Shown here: positions 1-11,860 of the stretch, piece after piece
Layout: every line of letters starts with the position of its first letter
Numbering within the stretch: the stretch's first letter is position 1
Source of the DNA: Heracleum sosnowskyi
Lineage: Eukaryota > Streptophyta > Magnoliopsida > Apiales > Apiaceae
NCBI GenBank assembly: GCA_030848705.1
Contig: CM061236.1
Span: 135,771,970-135,835,969, forward strand
Direction: 5' to 3'
DNA length: 64,000 nucleotides
Program-made: the position numbers and the translations under genes
Notes under the pieces: generated by a model
The model's input: the letters and a program-made list of their open reading frames with translations, nothing else
The model's database searches: none
What the model was told of the DNA's origin: nothing

Positions 1-313
1 GCTGGGCTTTGTAGCTCATTGTTTTAATATATTTCAAGTTCGGAGTTTTGGAAGCTAAGTAAGAATAAGGATGTGGAGTTATGGATTTCGTGTTATGTGA
101 TTTTGCATAAGACTATTCGAATAATTTGATTATTTGTTAGACATTGAATATTGTTGGATTTATGGAGCTGTGTCTCCGCTTTTATGTTTTGAATTATTGT
201 TGAGTTTGACCATCGTGTTGACTTTTGTGGAATATTGAATTTATCGAATAAGGAATCTATTTTTATTTAAGTTTCGTATTTAGAATAATATTCCGAAAAG
301 TCGGGCTGTTACA
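1..313 (+). mobile_element. 3' part of the upstream LTR of an LTR retroelement
   Basis: These 313 bases align without gaps to 2253-2565, with about 11 mismatches by eye (about 3.5% divergence). They end in TGTTACA and are followed directly by a primer-binding site. This is therefore the end of the 5' LTR, whose start lies outside the window. The copies are slightly diverged, so the insertion is not very recent. Confidence 0.85.
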
Positions 314-502
314 GTTGGTATCAGAGCAGGCTGTCCTTTGGAGTGTGTTAGGTATGGGACTAGTACACTTACTAGGATGCGTTTCTGTGGACCATAGTTT
401 AAGTTTGACTTGTAGAAGATTAGTGGGTAAACGTGTCACGAACTTTTGGAGTATAGGATTGTTGTGAATTTGGGGACCAAATTCTTTTTAAGGAGGGTAG
501 TT
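314..502 (+). mobile_element. Very short internal region with PBS and polypurine tract
   Basis: A primer-binding site matching the 3' end of initiator tRNA-Met (TGGTATCAGAGC) lies at 316-327, two bases after the upstream LTR. A polypurine tract (AAGGAGGGTAG) lies at about 490-500, just before the downstream LTR. Only 189 bp separate the LTRs and nothing in them codes for gag or pol. The sequence around the polypurine tract resembles the gag-pol end of plant Ty3/gypsy elements of Tekay/Del type. That assignment is inference from memory of the family. Confidence 0.75.
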
Positions 503-2565
503 TGTAATATCCCGGATTTTTTTTTTTGTAAGTTTAATAGATTAAAATTTGCTAGAAATTAGAATTAGAAGTTGATTAAAATTTAAGATAATTATATAAT
601 TTGATTTTAGAATAAAAATATAGAATTAATGAGTCTTGCTAATTTAATTTTTTTGGGCTTTAGTTTAAAGTTTTAGCTGGCCCAATTTAATTAAATGGAC
701 CAATACATAGCTAAATGCAGGCGTGTGAAAAAAAAAAGATAAAACCCTAGCTCTAGCAAACAGTCGTGTAAAAAAAAAGAACGGTAAGAGAGAAGAGAGA
801 GAGAGACGCTGAGAGAGAGAGAAAGAGAAAGAGAGAGAAGAAGAAAAGGAAGAACAAGAACACGAGAGAAAGAGGAAGATTTGTGACAAGTTTAGAAAAA
901 GGGGTAACGATTCTTGTACTCTTTGTATATTTTTGTAAATTCATGTATATAATATTATGTGTATATCATATTTTCTTGATTATTTGTATAGGTGATAATG
1001 TTTTAGTATATAATATGATATATATCCATGAGTTCTTTGTTTTGTCTATTGTGTTCGTATGACTACTCCGATTTTGTATGTATACATACTATATAAAGTC
1101 TGAATTCTTGTAAAAATCATATATGATTCGTTATTTGTCGTAATTTTATGATATTAGACTTTATGAAAATGTATTTGAATTATCTACGACTTTGATTCTT
1201 TGTGTTTTTCGAAATTAGGTCTGTAGATATGAGTTTTTCTGAGATTTATTGACCAGCCAGTATGTTTCTTTAAGCTGAGATGTCTAACTTTGAAAATTCG
1301 TAATAAATTGAGTTTTTATGATAATTTAATGAGTAATATCAATATTGAAAGGTATTTTCGTGTTCTGTGTTTTTTGTTTACACTCTGCTGCTATATGCTG
1401 TGATTTGGATGTCGTAAATAGCATAACACTAAAAAAATCAGGGGCTGATTCTGTTCTGCAGTCCGCAAATGTCTATGTTCTGATTTCGTTACTTGTCCGT
1501 TTTTAACGAGCCTTATCATTCTGGAAAGGTCTCAGAATTGCCTACATTTTTCGTGTTTTGTACTTTTTCAGATAAAATCATTTTCATAGATTAAATTGCC
1601 AATTTTCAGAACTGGTCAGGATTGAGTTTGTTAACAATAGTCTATTTTGCAAGATATGTTGATGTTTGATTTTTGGAATCTTCTTTGAGTAAATTATATA
1701 TAAACTCTGCATGAGTTTTATTGAGTTGTGTACTTGTTTGCTTTATTTGACTATTAATAGATTATAAGTCAATATTAATGATTTGCTGTGATTTTATTTT
1801 CAGGGTGCGACATCGGTATCGAGGTAAGTGACTTTTCGTTGCTCACTAATATTATCAAATCTGTTTTTATTCGGTTATCTTATTATATTCGAAATATTTA
1901 ATTTTGAAACTTGTGATATCGAAAATAGATTTTAGAAAAGTTTTTCATAGAATTCCCCAGTTTTAGTTGCGTATCGAATCATAGAATCTGGTCACTGGAT
2001 AGTGTGACATATAGAACTAGTTTACGCACGTTCCGGAACACATAGATACCTCGTTGAGTTTGTCTTATCGAGGGACGTAAACTGGCCCCCATCGAATCAT
2101 CGAACTATAGAAGCTGTGTCACTGGCATAGTGTGACCGTAATTTAGAACCGTGAGAATTAAATGTGATTTTATTGTTAAGATTATATTATCGATTTAAAG
2201 TTAAGAAATTCTATTTTAAATATTACTTTGAGCCGTTGGGCGATAGTTACTTGTTGGGCTTTGCAGCTCATTGTTTTAATATATTTCAAGTTCGGAGTTT
2301 TGGAAGCTAAGTAAGAATAATGATGTGGAGTTATGGATTTCGTGTTATGTGATTTTGCATAAGACTATTCGAATAATTTGTTTATCTGTTAGACATTGAA
2401 TATTGTTGGATTTATGGAGATATGTCTTCGCTTTTATGTTTTGAATTATTGTTGAGTTTGACCATCGTGTTGACTTTTGTGGAATATTGAATTTATCGAA
2501 TAAGGAATCTATTTTTATTTAAGTTTCGTATTTAGAATAATAGTCTGAAAAGTTGGGCTGTTACA
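503..2565 (+). mobile_element. Complete downstream LTR (2063 bp) of the same element
   Basis: It begins TGTAATATCCCGG and ends GGGCTGTTACA, so the ends form the inverted pair TGTAA...TTACA. The LTR carries a GA-rich tract at about 788-877. The short open frames here are low-complexity and are not genes. The 5 bases after the LTR (TTTGT, 2566-2570) are the candidate target duplication, but its partner lies outside the window. The LTRs are far longer than the interior, so this is a non-autonomous or internally deleted gypsy derivative. Confidence 0.8.
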
Positions 2566-3413
2566 TTTGTGTTTTTAAATATTTTTTTAATTTAAAATGC
2601 AAGTGTTGAAATTATTGTATTTAATAATTATTTTTTCAAATTTAATTTAGCAAACTGTTAACTAACTTATAAGTAAATTATCCAAACTCCCATAATTTAT
2701 AAGAATACATCAACTTATCACTTATACCACACTTACTCTTATACGACACTTACTCATTTTAAGTTATAGTTCAACTTTTTTGTGATACCTCAAACACGCA
2801 CTTAATTTGATTATAATAATGTGCTCCTTAAAAGTCAAAAAGTTAAATGAAAAACCCAATTAGAAAAATATCTTCTACATAATTACATTTAAGGAAATAG
2901 GGTAAGATTATAGTATGATGATTAAATTGCATGTAATAAGTAATATAATTTATATTTATATCTATATAATCTTAATTCCTGAATACAAATACTTTGGAAA
3001 ATGATTTTTTCTACCCTTTTCATTTTTAAATCTTAAACTTCTGTCCTGGGCGTTACCGTCTTTTTACATGTTTTTTGGGTCACCCATTTCTAAATGGGTC
3101 GGATCTTTCCAATTTTCATTCAGAAATTCACCAGATCCGGATGTAAATGTGTAGTACCCATCTTTACAATCGACGGTTTTTTCAAAAAAAGATGGTGTGA
3201 AAGTCAGTTTCTCTTCCCATGATTTTAGCCTTGACATTTGTTCTCACATTGTATCAATTCAAAGATTCATTTTCATCCGTCATATTACAATTTGTTGTAC
3301 CGCTTTATTATTTTCTCAGATTGTCTTCTTCGTTGCTTTGTTATTCAGACTTAATTATCGAGGTGTGAAAATACTAATTTGTGATTTTTTTAGGTTACAG
3401 ATTCATTTTTGCC
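2566..3413. other. AT-rich intergenic stretch, nothing recognised
   Basis: The sequence is AT-rich without a coding frame resembling a known family. A small open frame at 3197-3424 has no recognisable similarity and runs into the next transposon, so I do not call it. Confidence 0.5.
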
Positions 3414-3421
3414 TATCCAGC

Positions 3422-3990
3422 TAGGTCTGTCAATGGATCGGAGATCCGACACGATCCGATCCGATCCATAGCTAAATTAACGGGTATGGATCCTGTCAAA
3501 AAAAATCCGATCCGTTAATGATCTGATCCGATAAGAGTCTGATCCGGTAATGAGCGGATATGGATTTAGTATTATCTGATTCGATAAGGATCTGATCCAA
3601 ATATATTATATTTATTTTATATTTTAATATATATATATATATATATATATTAATTATATGTAAAACATATATAATATTTTATATCATATATAAATAATAT
3701 TATTTTGAAATTAAAATTTGAATTTGTCTATATATATGTCATAATTTAATTTAATTTCGTAAAAAAGTTAAAAATCTTATTTTTTGAATTAAAAAAATGA
3801 ACAAAATTATTTTTTTAATATATTAAATGGGTCGGACCTCCGATCCGATAACCCGAAATCTGAACGGATCGGGTACGGATCGGCCTAAAAAATATCCGAC
3901 TCCTGATCTGATCCGAACCCGAAATTTTTTATCGGATTCGGATATGGATTTAGTATAATCCGATTCGAATCCGACCCGTTGGCATGCCTA
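3422..3990. mobile_element. hAT-type MITE, 569 bp, with 8-bp target duplication
   Basis: Imperfect terminal inverted repeats start TAGGTCTGTCAATGG and TAGGCATGCCAACGG (the latter read on the minus strand). They are flanked by the perfect 8-bp direct repeat TATCCAGC at 3414-3421 and 3991-3998, which is the hAT hallmark. Both subterminal regions are packed with GGATCGG/CCGATCC-like words facing each other, around an AT-rich core with an (AT)n tract near 3630. No transposase is present, so it is non-autonomous. Confidence 0.85.
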
Positions 3991-4307
3991 TATCCAGCTT
4001 TCTCCAACTTCGTCAAAACATGGTATGTTGACATCTATATTCCTCATTTTATTCCTCTGTCATCGTCTTCCCTATCTTTTTATTGCCTTTTGATGTCTGT
4101 ATTGGTTTTATGTGTTCATATATGTATTGTTGTTTACTTATATTGTTTGAATTTACAGGATGTGAAGCAAGGATGGATCTTATTAGAATCTATTATATAT
4201 CTTATACTGCAACAAGGACTTTGTGAAACATTTTATTCAACAACTTGAAATTACATAACTGCCCCTCCAAAGTCAAATGTTATAAAAATGTAAGAAAATT
4301 TTCATAT

Positions 4308-4392
4308 TGATGGGAATCGAACCTAAGACACTTCAATACTAATTACTAAGAATTTCAAGTTACCAATTTAACCATTGAGCTACGTAGGCTTT
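4308..4392 (-). repeat. tRNA-like sequence, probable SINE head or tRNA relic
   Basis: Read on the minus strand there is an A-box-like word (TAGCTCAATGGTTA, plus 4369-4382). A B-box-like word (GGTTCGATTCCC, plus about 4312-4324) follows about 59 bases later. The T-stem does not pair well and I see no proper acceptor stem, so this is not a functional tRNA gene. A tRNA-derived SINE or pseudo-tRNA is the best reading. Confidence 0.4.
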
Positions 4393-4760
4393 TTTGTTGT
4401 GGTATAAAACCCATTAGTATGGTAATGTCTTTCACAAATATTATTTTACACTTTAGTTTTTATTCAATATTCTTTCATGATAATTTCATTTGTCTAATTA
4501 TTAATAAAAGTGGTTATTGGTATAAAGTATATCCAATAGACACATATCTCTTTAATTAAATTTAATTATGTTTCTTCCTTTGTATTCACAATTTTAAGAC
4601 AAAGTACAAAGTCATTTTTAGTCACATAATATCACTTTTTAGTCCGAGCATCCAATGATACAAAATAATACAAAATAGTAATCATTTTGTCTCAACTATG
4701 TTCATACATATCAGATAATATAAGTAATAATATAAGCACCTCTATAGTTGTTACCCTGAA

Positions 4761-5234
4761 TAGAGATGAACATAATCCGGATTCAGGTCGGATTTTTCGA
4801 TATCCGATAGGGCCGGACTTTTTTAAATCGAGACAAATTTCCTCTAAAATATTTATACCTGTAGATAGGGTCGGGTCAGGAGGGCCAAATCGGATTTTTA
4901 CAAATTATTTTAGATATTGATAACTTTAACTTTAACTTTAACTTTTTTTTTATTTTTTTGGATTTAATTAAAAAATTTAAGCTTTTATCCAAGATTTAAT
5001 TGAAAATTCTAACTTTTTGGATTGGACTTTTATCCTGATCATGACTACGTCCAAATCGAGATTAAATTTGGGTTTATTCGGCTCGAACCGGATCGGGGTT
5101 TTGTGAAAAATATGCGATCCGTTTAAGCCTGCGGGCTGGATCCAATTGAGGTGGACTTTTTTTTAATCAGATTTTTTCCGATTTTTTAACCAGTTAGAAC
5201 AGTTTTTTTTGAATACGAATTTGTGTGCATCTCA
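4761..5234. mobile_element. Possible degenerate hAT-like MITE
   Basis: It starts TAGAGATGAACAT and ends in a word similar to its reverse complement (TGTGTGCATCTCA). The interior carries CGGGTCGG / CCGGATC-rich ends like the clear hAT MITEs nearby. The flanking 8-mers do not match convincingly, so this is a weak call. Confidence 0.35.
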
Positions 5235-5689
5235 ATCCCGTCATCTCATGCATTAAGGACAAGTATACTACTCTGGCCGTTTATAGAGAATTATGGAGAC
5301 CGAAGAGTATTGGTACTTTCGAAATGGAGCCTTTATTTGACACCTTTAACTAATTCATATCTGATTATTAATTAGCTTATAAAACTAACCATCAAATACA
5401 TTCAACTAAGAACAAAATCTTCTTCAGACTAATACCAAACCGATCTTCCTTGCATAAGTATATTCACAACTGTACAATTACTGCATTCATCGTGTCTGCA
5501 GGGAGACCCTTCTTAAAACGGGCAAAATGATATGCATTCGTTTAAATGGTATATCCACATATACTAATACAACATATATTTCTACATTTTTACTCTATTA
5601 TACACACCGATCAAATATTACAACATCCACTTAACGGCTACCCCATGAACTACAAATAGGTAAATGGAGTGCCAATGCTCCCCCAGTCG

Positions 5690-6440
5690 AGAGAGAGAGA
5701 TCAAAATATAGATCCAAAACAAAAGTTGAGAAGAAAAAGTGGAGGAGACAGGAAAAAAGGAAAGAAAAGCCAAAGAGATAGTAAAAGAGGGATAAAAAGG
5801 ATAAGAGAGGGGTCTCCAGAGAGTGACGCCGAAAATAGAAGGCAACCAACACTGTAAGAGGAGGCATGAGAGAGAGAGAGACAAATAACATAAATAAATT
5901 AACCCCAAAAAAAGCACAAACTCGACAATATCGATAAAGAACAATTTGTCACTGCCAGCTCAAACAACAACCCATGACAAATATTTACTTTATGAGCATA
6001 CCAACCCCAAATGCATTTACCTGCACAAAGCCTACAAATTTGGTTCAAGCATTCCATCAAACACATAATACACACTCTAAATAAACACAAACTAAACAGT
6101 CAAAGAATGCATTTGAGTAAACAATTATGATGCACACTAAATAAACAAAGCATAACATGCATTTCAGTAAATGTGTTGTAATACATTACGCCTTCCTGAG
6201 GATCATCACATAAGAGAGGGGTCTCTAGAGACTGACACCGAAAATAGAAGTCATCCACCATTGGAGGGGGCATGAAAGGAGAGAGAGAGCGATCAAAATA
6301 CAGATCCTAAACAAAAGTTAAGAAGAAAAAGTGGAGGAGACGGAGAGAAAGGAAATAAAAGCCAAAGAGACAGTAAAAGAGGGATAAGAAGGATAAGTGG
6401 GGGGTCTCCAAAGAGTGACGTCGAAAATAGAAGGTAGATA
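5690..6440 (+). repeat. Diverged tandem duplication inside the Helitron
   Basis: The GA-rich block at about 5690-5880 recurs, diverged, at about 6285-6440. Shared words include GATCAAAATA, AAGTGGAGGAGAC and GAGGGGTCTC. Long open frames on both strands here come from purine-rich low-complexity sequence, not from genes. Confidence 0.6.
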
Positions 6441-8227
6441 TGGGGAGATTTCAGGATGGGGTGGAGAATGCAATAATTTTTAAATGAACTAAGAATTTCA
6501 ATGAGTCAATTTATTCAATGCGAAATGATAATTATACTCTCAAATTTCGAAATGAAATTTTAATCTATATTATAATTATCTCATATCAATATATCTGTAA
6601 CTCATAAAATACGTTGAAATTAATAAAACTTACGCAATATTCTAGAACATGTCCGTGCTTCGCATGGGCTATAAAACTAGTTTATTTAAGAAATTCGAAC
6701 TCTGGTGTATACAATCAAGTTTAAATGCAGGTATATTCTTTGAGTATGTATATTTTGTGTATGTTAATGGTGTTAAATGTTTAAACTAATGGTGTTCAGT
6801 TGTGTTTTTTCAGATTTGTACATGAAATAAGACTTATGACGAAGCACGGACATGTTCTAGAATATTGCGTAAGTTTTATTAATTTCAACGTATTTTATGA
6901 GTTACAGATATATTGATATGAGATAATTATAATATAGATTAAAATTTCATTTCGAAATTTGAGAGTATAATTATCATTTCGCATTGAATAAATTGACTCA
7001 TTGAAATTCTTAGTTCATTTAAAAATTATTGCATTCTCCACCCCATCCTGAAATCTCCCCATATCTACCTTCTATTTTCGACGTCACTCTTTGGAGACCC
7101 CCCACTTATCCTTCTTATCCCTCTTTTACTGTCTCTTTGGCTTTTATTTCCTTTCTCTCCGTCTCCTCCACTTTTTCTTCTCAACTTTTGTTTAGGATCT
7201 GTATTTTGATCGCTCTCTCTCTCCTTTCATGCCCCCTCCAATGGTGGATGACTTCTATTTTCGGTGTCAGTCTCTAGAGACCCCTCTCTTATGTGATGAT
7301 CCTCAGGAAGGCGTAATGTATTACAACACATTTACTGAAATGCATGTTATGCTTTGTTTATTTAGTGTGCATCATAATTGTTTACTCAAATGCATTCTTT
7401 GACTGTTTAGTTTGTGTTTATTTAGAGTGTGTATTATGTGTTTGATGGAATGCTTGAACCAAATTTGTAGGCTTTGTGCAGGTAAATGCATTTGGGGTTG
7501 GTATGCTCATAAAGTAAATATTTGTCATGGGTTGTTGTTTGAGCATGCATTTCAGTAAATGTGTTGTAATACATTACGCCTTCCTGAGGATCATCACATA
7601 AGAGAGGGGTCTCTAGAGACTGACACCGAAAATAGAAGTCATCCACCATTGGAGGGGGCATGAAAGGAGAGAGAGAGCGATCAAAATACAGATCCTAAAC
7701 AAAAGTTGAGAAGAAAAAGTGGAGGAGACGGAGAGAAAGGAAATAAAAGCCAAAGAGACAGTAAAAGAGGGATAAGAAGGATAAGTGGGGGGTCTCCAAA
7801 GAGTGACGTCGAAAATAGAAGGTAGATATGGGGAGATTTCAGGATGGGGTGGAGAATGCAATAATTTTTAAATGAACTAAGAATTTCAATGAGTCAATTT
7901 ATTCAATGCGAAATGATAATTATACTCTCAAATTTCGAAATGAAATTTTAATCTATATTATAATTATCTCATATCAATATATCTGTAACTCATAAAATAC
8001 GTTGAAATTAATAAAACTTACGCAATATTCTAGAACATGTCCGTGCTTCGCATGGGCTATAAAACTAGTTTATTTAAGAAATTCGAACTCTGGTGTATAC
8101 AATCAAGTTTAAATGCAGGTATATTCTTTGAGTATGTATATTTTGTGTATGTTAATGGTGTTAAATGTTTAAACTAATGGTGTTCAGTTGTGTTTTTTCA
8201 GATTTGTACATGAAATAAGACTTATGA
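5958..8227. repeat. Duplication / inverted triplication / duplication block
   Basis: 5958-6662 is repeated in inverted orientation at 6840-7544 (705 bp; partner positions sum to 13502). 6156-6839 is repeated directly at 7544-8227 (684 bp; offset 1388). Neither pairing shows an indel. The only substitution I found is at 6320, where copy 1 has A and the other two copies read G on that strand. Segment 5958-6155 is thus present twice, 6156-6662 three times with the middle copy inverted, and 6663-6839 twice. Identical frames at 7029-7277 and 7613-7861 are shadows of this repeat. Confidence 0.95.
7544..8068 (+). mobile_element. Second copy of the Helitron 3' end
   Basis: This direct copy of 6156-6680 includes the terminal hairpin and CTAG (ending 8068). 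It arose by the local rearrangement, not by a second insertion, because the host flank 6681-6839 was copied along with it (8069-8227). Confidence 0.85.
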
Positions 8228-8468
8228 GTATTTTGGTCGCAAAATATGTCTGTACCTTCACTTATGTCAACGCTAAAGAAGTATACAAATGATTTTGAAA
8301 AAATGTATACAAAGTCTTTGATTTAAGTTCTATGTGATTTTATTTAATTTTATGAGATACGATCGCAAAATTAATTGCTTCATTTTATGAATTATTTCAT
8401 GTGGTATTACATTAACCCCTTTACTCCAATTATATATAAAGATATAATTAGTTAATGAAGAGTTTGAA
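8228..8468. other. Short unannotated spacer
   Basis: This is the continuation of the host flank after the rearranged block. I see no coding frame of interest. Confidence 0.5.
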
Positions 8469-8476
8469 TGAGTTGA

Positions 8477-9050
8477 GCGGTGTTGTAAAAAGCGGGAATC
8501 AGAGTTAATCGGTAAAGACACCGTCCATGGATTAATCGGGTAATCGGGGATTAATCGGAATGATTAATCGGAGCATTAGTTGGAATAAATTTAATAATAT
8601 TTTTTATATACAATTATAAAATTGTTTCGTTATTTCAACTAAACATATGTTATTATCATATATTTATGCAAATATGTTAAAAATGTTATATAATTGTAAT
8701 AAATAAAATTTTGAAGGTTTAACATTTCAATTAGAGATCAATTTAAAAGGAAAATTTAAGAGAATTTACGATTTATGCATCTAAAATTATAATTATATGT
8801 ACAAAAATAATGTTTTTCCTATTGTTTAATCAAGTTTCTACCTTTTAATTTTTTTTTAATTTTAACTATTTTTTAATAATTTGCTCGATTTTTGACCGAT
8901 TAATCCGATTTTTGACCGATTCAGCCGATTTTTGACCGTTTTTATGAAAAAACGATTAATTGACCGATTTTCGCTTAATCAGTTCGGTGGCCCGCCGTCT
9001 AGCGATTAATCGACGATTAATCCCGATTAATCACCGACTTTTAGAATACT
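8477..9050. mobile_element. hAT-type MITE with GATTAATCGG repeats, 574 bp
   Basis: It is flanked by the perfect 8-bp duplication TGAGTTGA (8469-8476 and 9051-9058). The termini are imperfectly inverted: GCGGTGTTGTAAAAAG at the left, against AGTATTCTAAAAG read from the right on the opposite strand. The left side is built from GATTAATCGG words. The right side has their complements plus repeats of CCGATTTTTGACCG. No transposase is present. Confidence 0.65.
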
Positions 9051-9058
9051 TGAGTTGA

Positions 9059-9312
9059 GAGATCGCACAAGACTTCAAGAAAATAACGTTTTTAAATTTG
9101 TGCCATTTATGTATTTACAACTTGAAATTTAACACCAAAAAATGATTACTTAATAAAAAATAATAAATCAAGTTTGACGAACAACTATGTCGCGAAATGC
9201 TAATTGGCTCCGATATCAGTTGAAAGTAAATTATTTTGATGGCAATAGAAAGTACTCAATTGTAAGAAATATCCAATTGGATGAAGTTGACGTTAAAAAT
9301 GTTATATATATA
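9059..9312. other. Short AT-rich spacer
   Basis: No gene is recognised. It ends in a TA-rich run next to the start of the palindrome-rich element. Confidence 0.5.
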
Positions 9313-10356
9313 TGGGTTTTGGTCCACAGACCCCGTTGGTTAGGAAATGCTACACAACCAGCCCATCACAGCCCTTTAAAAATGATCATACGGCTAAGGA
9401 AAAACACTGCAACAATGATTCATTGCACCCCCCGCAATGTATCATTGCACCCCCCACAATGATACATTGCTGGACCTCTTATATTTTTTTTTTATCAAAA
9501 CTACCCTTTTGGGTTTAAAATCATATATATCCAAATAACTTGTTTATGCAATATTACCTCTTATACTTGTTTAAAATCATATATATCCAAATAACTTGTT
9601 TAAAATCATATGTATGCAATATTACCACTGCACCAACCCAAGTAACTTGTTTAAAAATGATTCGTACCAAATACATCCAAAAACAAGAATTTATTTATTA
9701 TTTGTAAATTAAAAATTAATTGAATATCAACCTAAATAAAATGTAACTTTAGTCGTAAAGGTGTGTCGGATGTTTAAAGTAAATGAGCTAATGCACCCGG
9801 AGTCACGGATTTCGAACTCGACAAGTTTAATTTAATAAATAATATTATTTTTTAAGGTAAAATAAAAATAAGAATATAATAATATAAGGTAAAATAAAAA
9901 TAAGAATAGTTAAAATATTATTTTTTAAACTTAAAATTGAAATATAACATTGTTAGTAATTGTAAACAAAATATTTTATTTTTTTACATTCATAAATAAC
10001 AACTAAGAAAGTGTATACATATTTAGGTCAATAGTCAGGAAGCAAATGATTGTTTCACATATCTTTGAGTATATTTCGATTAAATAACTTAATTTAAATA
10101 CATATGATAGGAAAAAATATCCACAAATTAGCATCTAAGATATTTTGAAATTTAAATGAATGTAATTTAATTTTTATATACATATTTAAAGATTAAAAGA
10201 TAAAAAAGAATTTAAAAAAAAAAGTAAGCTCCCGCATTGTTACATTGCGGGGGCCGTAATGAAACATTGCAGGGTACTTTGCTGCCGCAATGTAACATTG
10301 CTGCTACCGCAATGTTACAGTCCCACAAATATTTACATTTCTTTTACTAACCAACA
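9313..10356 (+). repeat. Left, divergent unit of the palindrome-rich tandem array
   Basis: From about 9745 to 10356 this matches the last 600 or so bases of the 1.5-kb units at 17368-20397. Shared landmarks include GTAAATGAGCTAATG, the GCAATG...CATTGC palindromes and the end word ACTAACCAACA. Its first part (9313-9740) differs from those units but carries three palindromes of the same type (9412-9426, 9434-9448, 9456-9470). The unit is cut at 10356 by the Helitron insertion. Confidence 0.8.
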
Positions 10357-11506
10357 TCTATTATATATCTAATACTGCAACATGCCCTTTCCGTGAATCA
10401 TTTTAATCCAGGTCATCAGCCACGTCGGATCCGTTATGACGCTGTTAAATCCCTACTACCTCCTATAAGCCTGTTCATTGATGCAAAGCTGCAACCTTCC
10501 GCATTCGCTGTCTCCTGCGACGACCTTCTCATCAATTGTTCAATCAATTTGTTAAGAGGGAAGGAAAGAAGATGGCCTGACTGTTCTTGGTACCATCCAC
10601 ATGCCCCAACTATGCAGCCCAACAAAGAAGGCGCATCAAATATGGAGTGGTACCACTTGTTTGATAATATGTCTAAATGAATTGGATCTTTATAGTTATC
10701 TTTGGTTCTTAAGGACTGCTATGCATAAAATTCATTCTTTTGCTGGTATAACAATGGTTTTGGTAGGATTTAAAGCTTTCATGCTCCGCTTAAATGGAGC
10801 TTTGATCTCCGAGTTCGTTTCTTGATTTTTTGTTAATTTTATACGTAAGATAAAATTGCATCTTTATCCATACCCCTATGTCTTTGTATTGCGTTATTGA
10901 AAAAGTAGTGCATATATTTTTTGCAATCCTGGCATATATTAATGTGCAATCTTGGTGTACGTTGATGTTCAATCTGAGACATAGGTCTCTAAGAACAAAA
11001 GTTGATATATTTTACTATGCTTTGGGGTTGAGTACTTTAAAAAAATAGTCGTCCACATTCGGAATCAATTGTAACGTGGATTCATTGGTTTTTTCCTTTT
11101 GTACACATTTTCCATATATCTTTATCTTTCTGTTGTGTGTTTTGTCGGTTCTGCCACAATCAGATGCAAGAACTGCACAGAATTGCGGTTGAGTAATGAT
11201 ATTTAATTTACTTTTTTTTTTTTTTTAATTTTATGTGCAAATGAATAGGCATTCAGAAAGTTTCTTGAATTGATTGTGAAATGAGTAAAGGTTGTAGGTC
11301 TCGTATTACTTGAAGGCATTGGAACAATTGAGAACTGATATTTAACTTATTTTTTACACAGACAAATAGGCACACAGTGACACTACTTGCTTGATGGAAT
11401 GTGCAAATGAATGGGATCTTCATCGCAGCTTCTACTATAGAATCCATGAATGTTACTCCTGATATGATTTGTTGCTTCTGCTTCAACTTTGTCCGGTACT
11501 GGTACA

Positions 11507-11667
11507 ACTAAATCCCTAATATACGGAAATATTAGGACATCTTAATCCGATTTGGTAAACAATTTTATTCGTGTATAAATGCAGAAAACTAAATCCCTAA
11601 TATACGGAAATATTAGGACATCTTAATCCGATTTGGTAAACAATTTTATTCGTGTATAAATGCAGAA
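11507..11667 (+). repeat. Two-copy 81-bp tandem duplication
   Basis: The block starting ACTAAATCCCTAATATACGG at 11507 is repeated from 11588 with no difference that I can see. It is a local recent duplication inside the Helitron. Confidence 0.9.
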
Positions 11668-11794
11668 ATGCCCCTCTGTCCCTGTGTGTGAACAAATGAC
11701 TCTTATCAGTGTACCTAGAAAGAATTAATGATTTTGGGAATACATGTGCTTATACAATCATTTTTATGAAAAAAAATGCTTGTTCTATGATCAA

Positions 11795-11860
11795 TCTATT
11801 CTATATATAATACTGCAACAAGCATGTTTGGTGAATGATTTTATTCCAGGTCACCATCCA
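11795..11860 (+). mobile_element. Internal second Helitron 5' terminus
   Basis: TCTATTCTATATATAATACT begins at 11795 after an A, followed by GCAAC and TGATTTTATTCCAGGTCA. This closely matches the 5' end of the Helitron at 48878. No separate 3' terminus for it was seen before 17367. It is either a nested element sharing the 3' end or a duplicated start. Confidence 0.7.

Larger units (their letters stand above)
4189..6680 (+). mobile_element. Non-autonomous Helitron, about 2.5 kb
   Basis: The 5' end TCTATTATATATCTTATACTGC at 4189 matches the 5' termini of the other Helitrons in this window. The 3' end at 6680 is CTAG, preceded by a hairpin at about 6652-6670 (GTCCGTG / CATGGGC with two wobble pairs). 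The element sits between A (4188) and T (6681), as Helitrons do. It encodes no Rep/helicase. It contains a tRNA-like repeat, a possible hAT remnant and a diverged tandem duplication. Its last 723 bp belong to the inverted triplication described at 5958-8227. Confidence 0.65.

Noticed and set aside
5618..5944. Overlapping long frames on both strands (also 7029-7277 and 7613-7861)
   Set aside because: They arise from GA/CT-rich repeats inside the Helitron and its rearranged copies. The 7029 and 7613 frames are the same sequence in opposite orientation.
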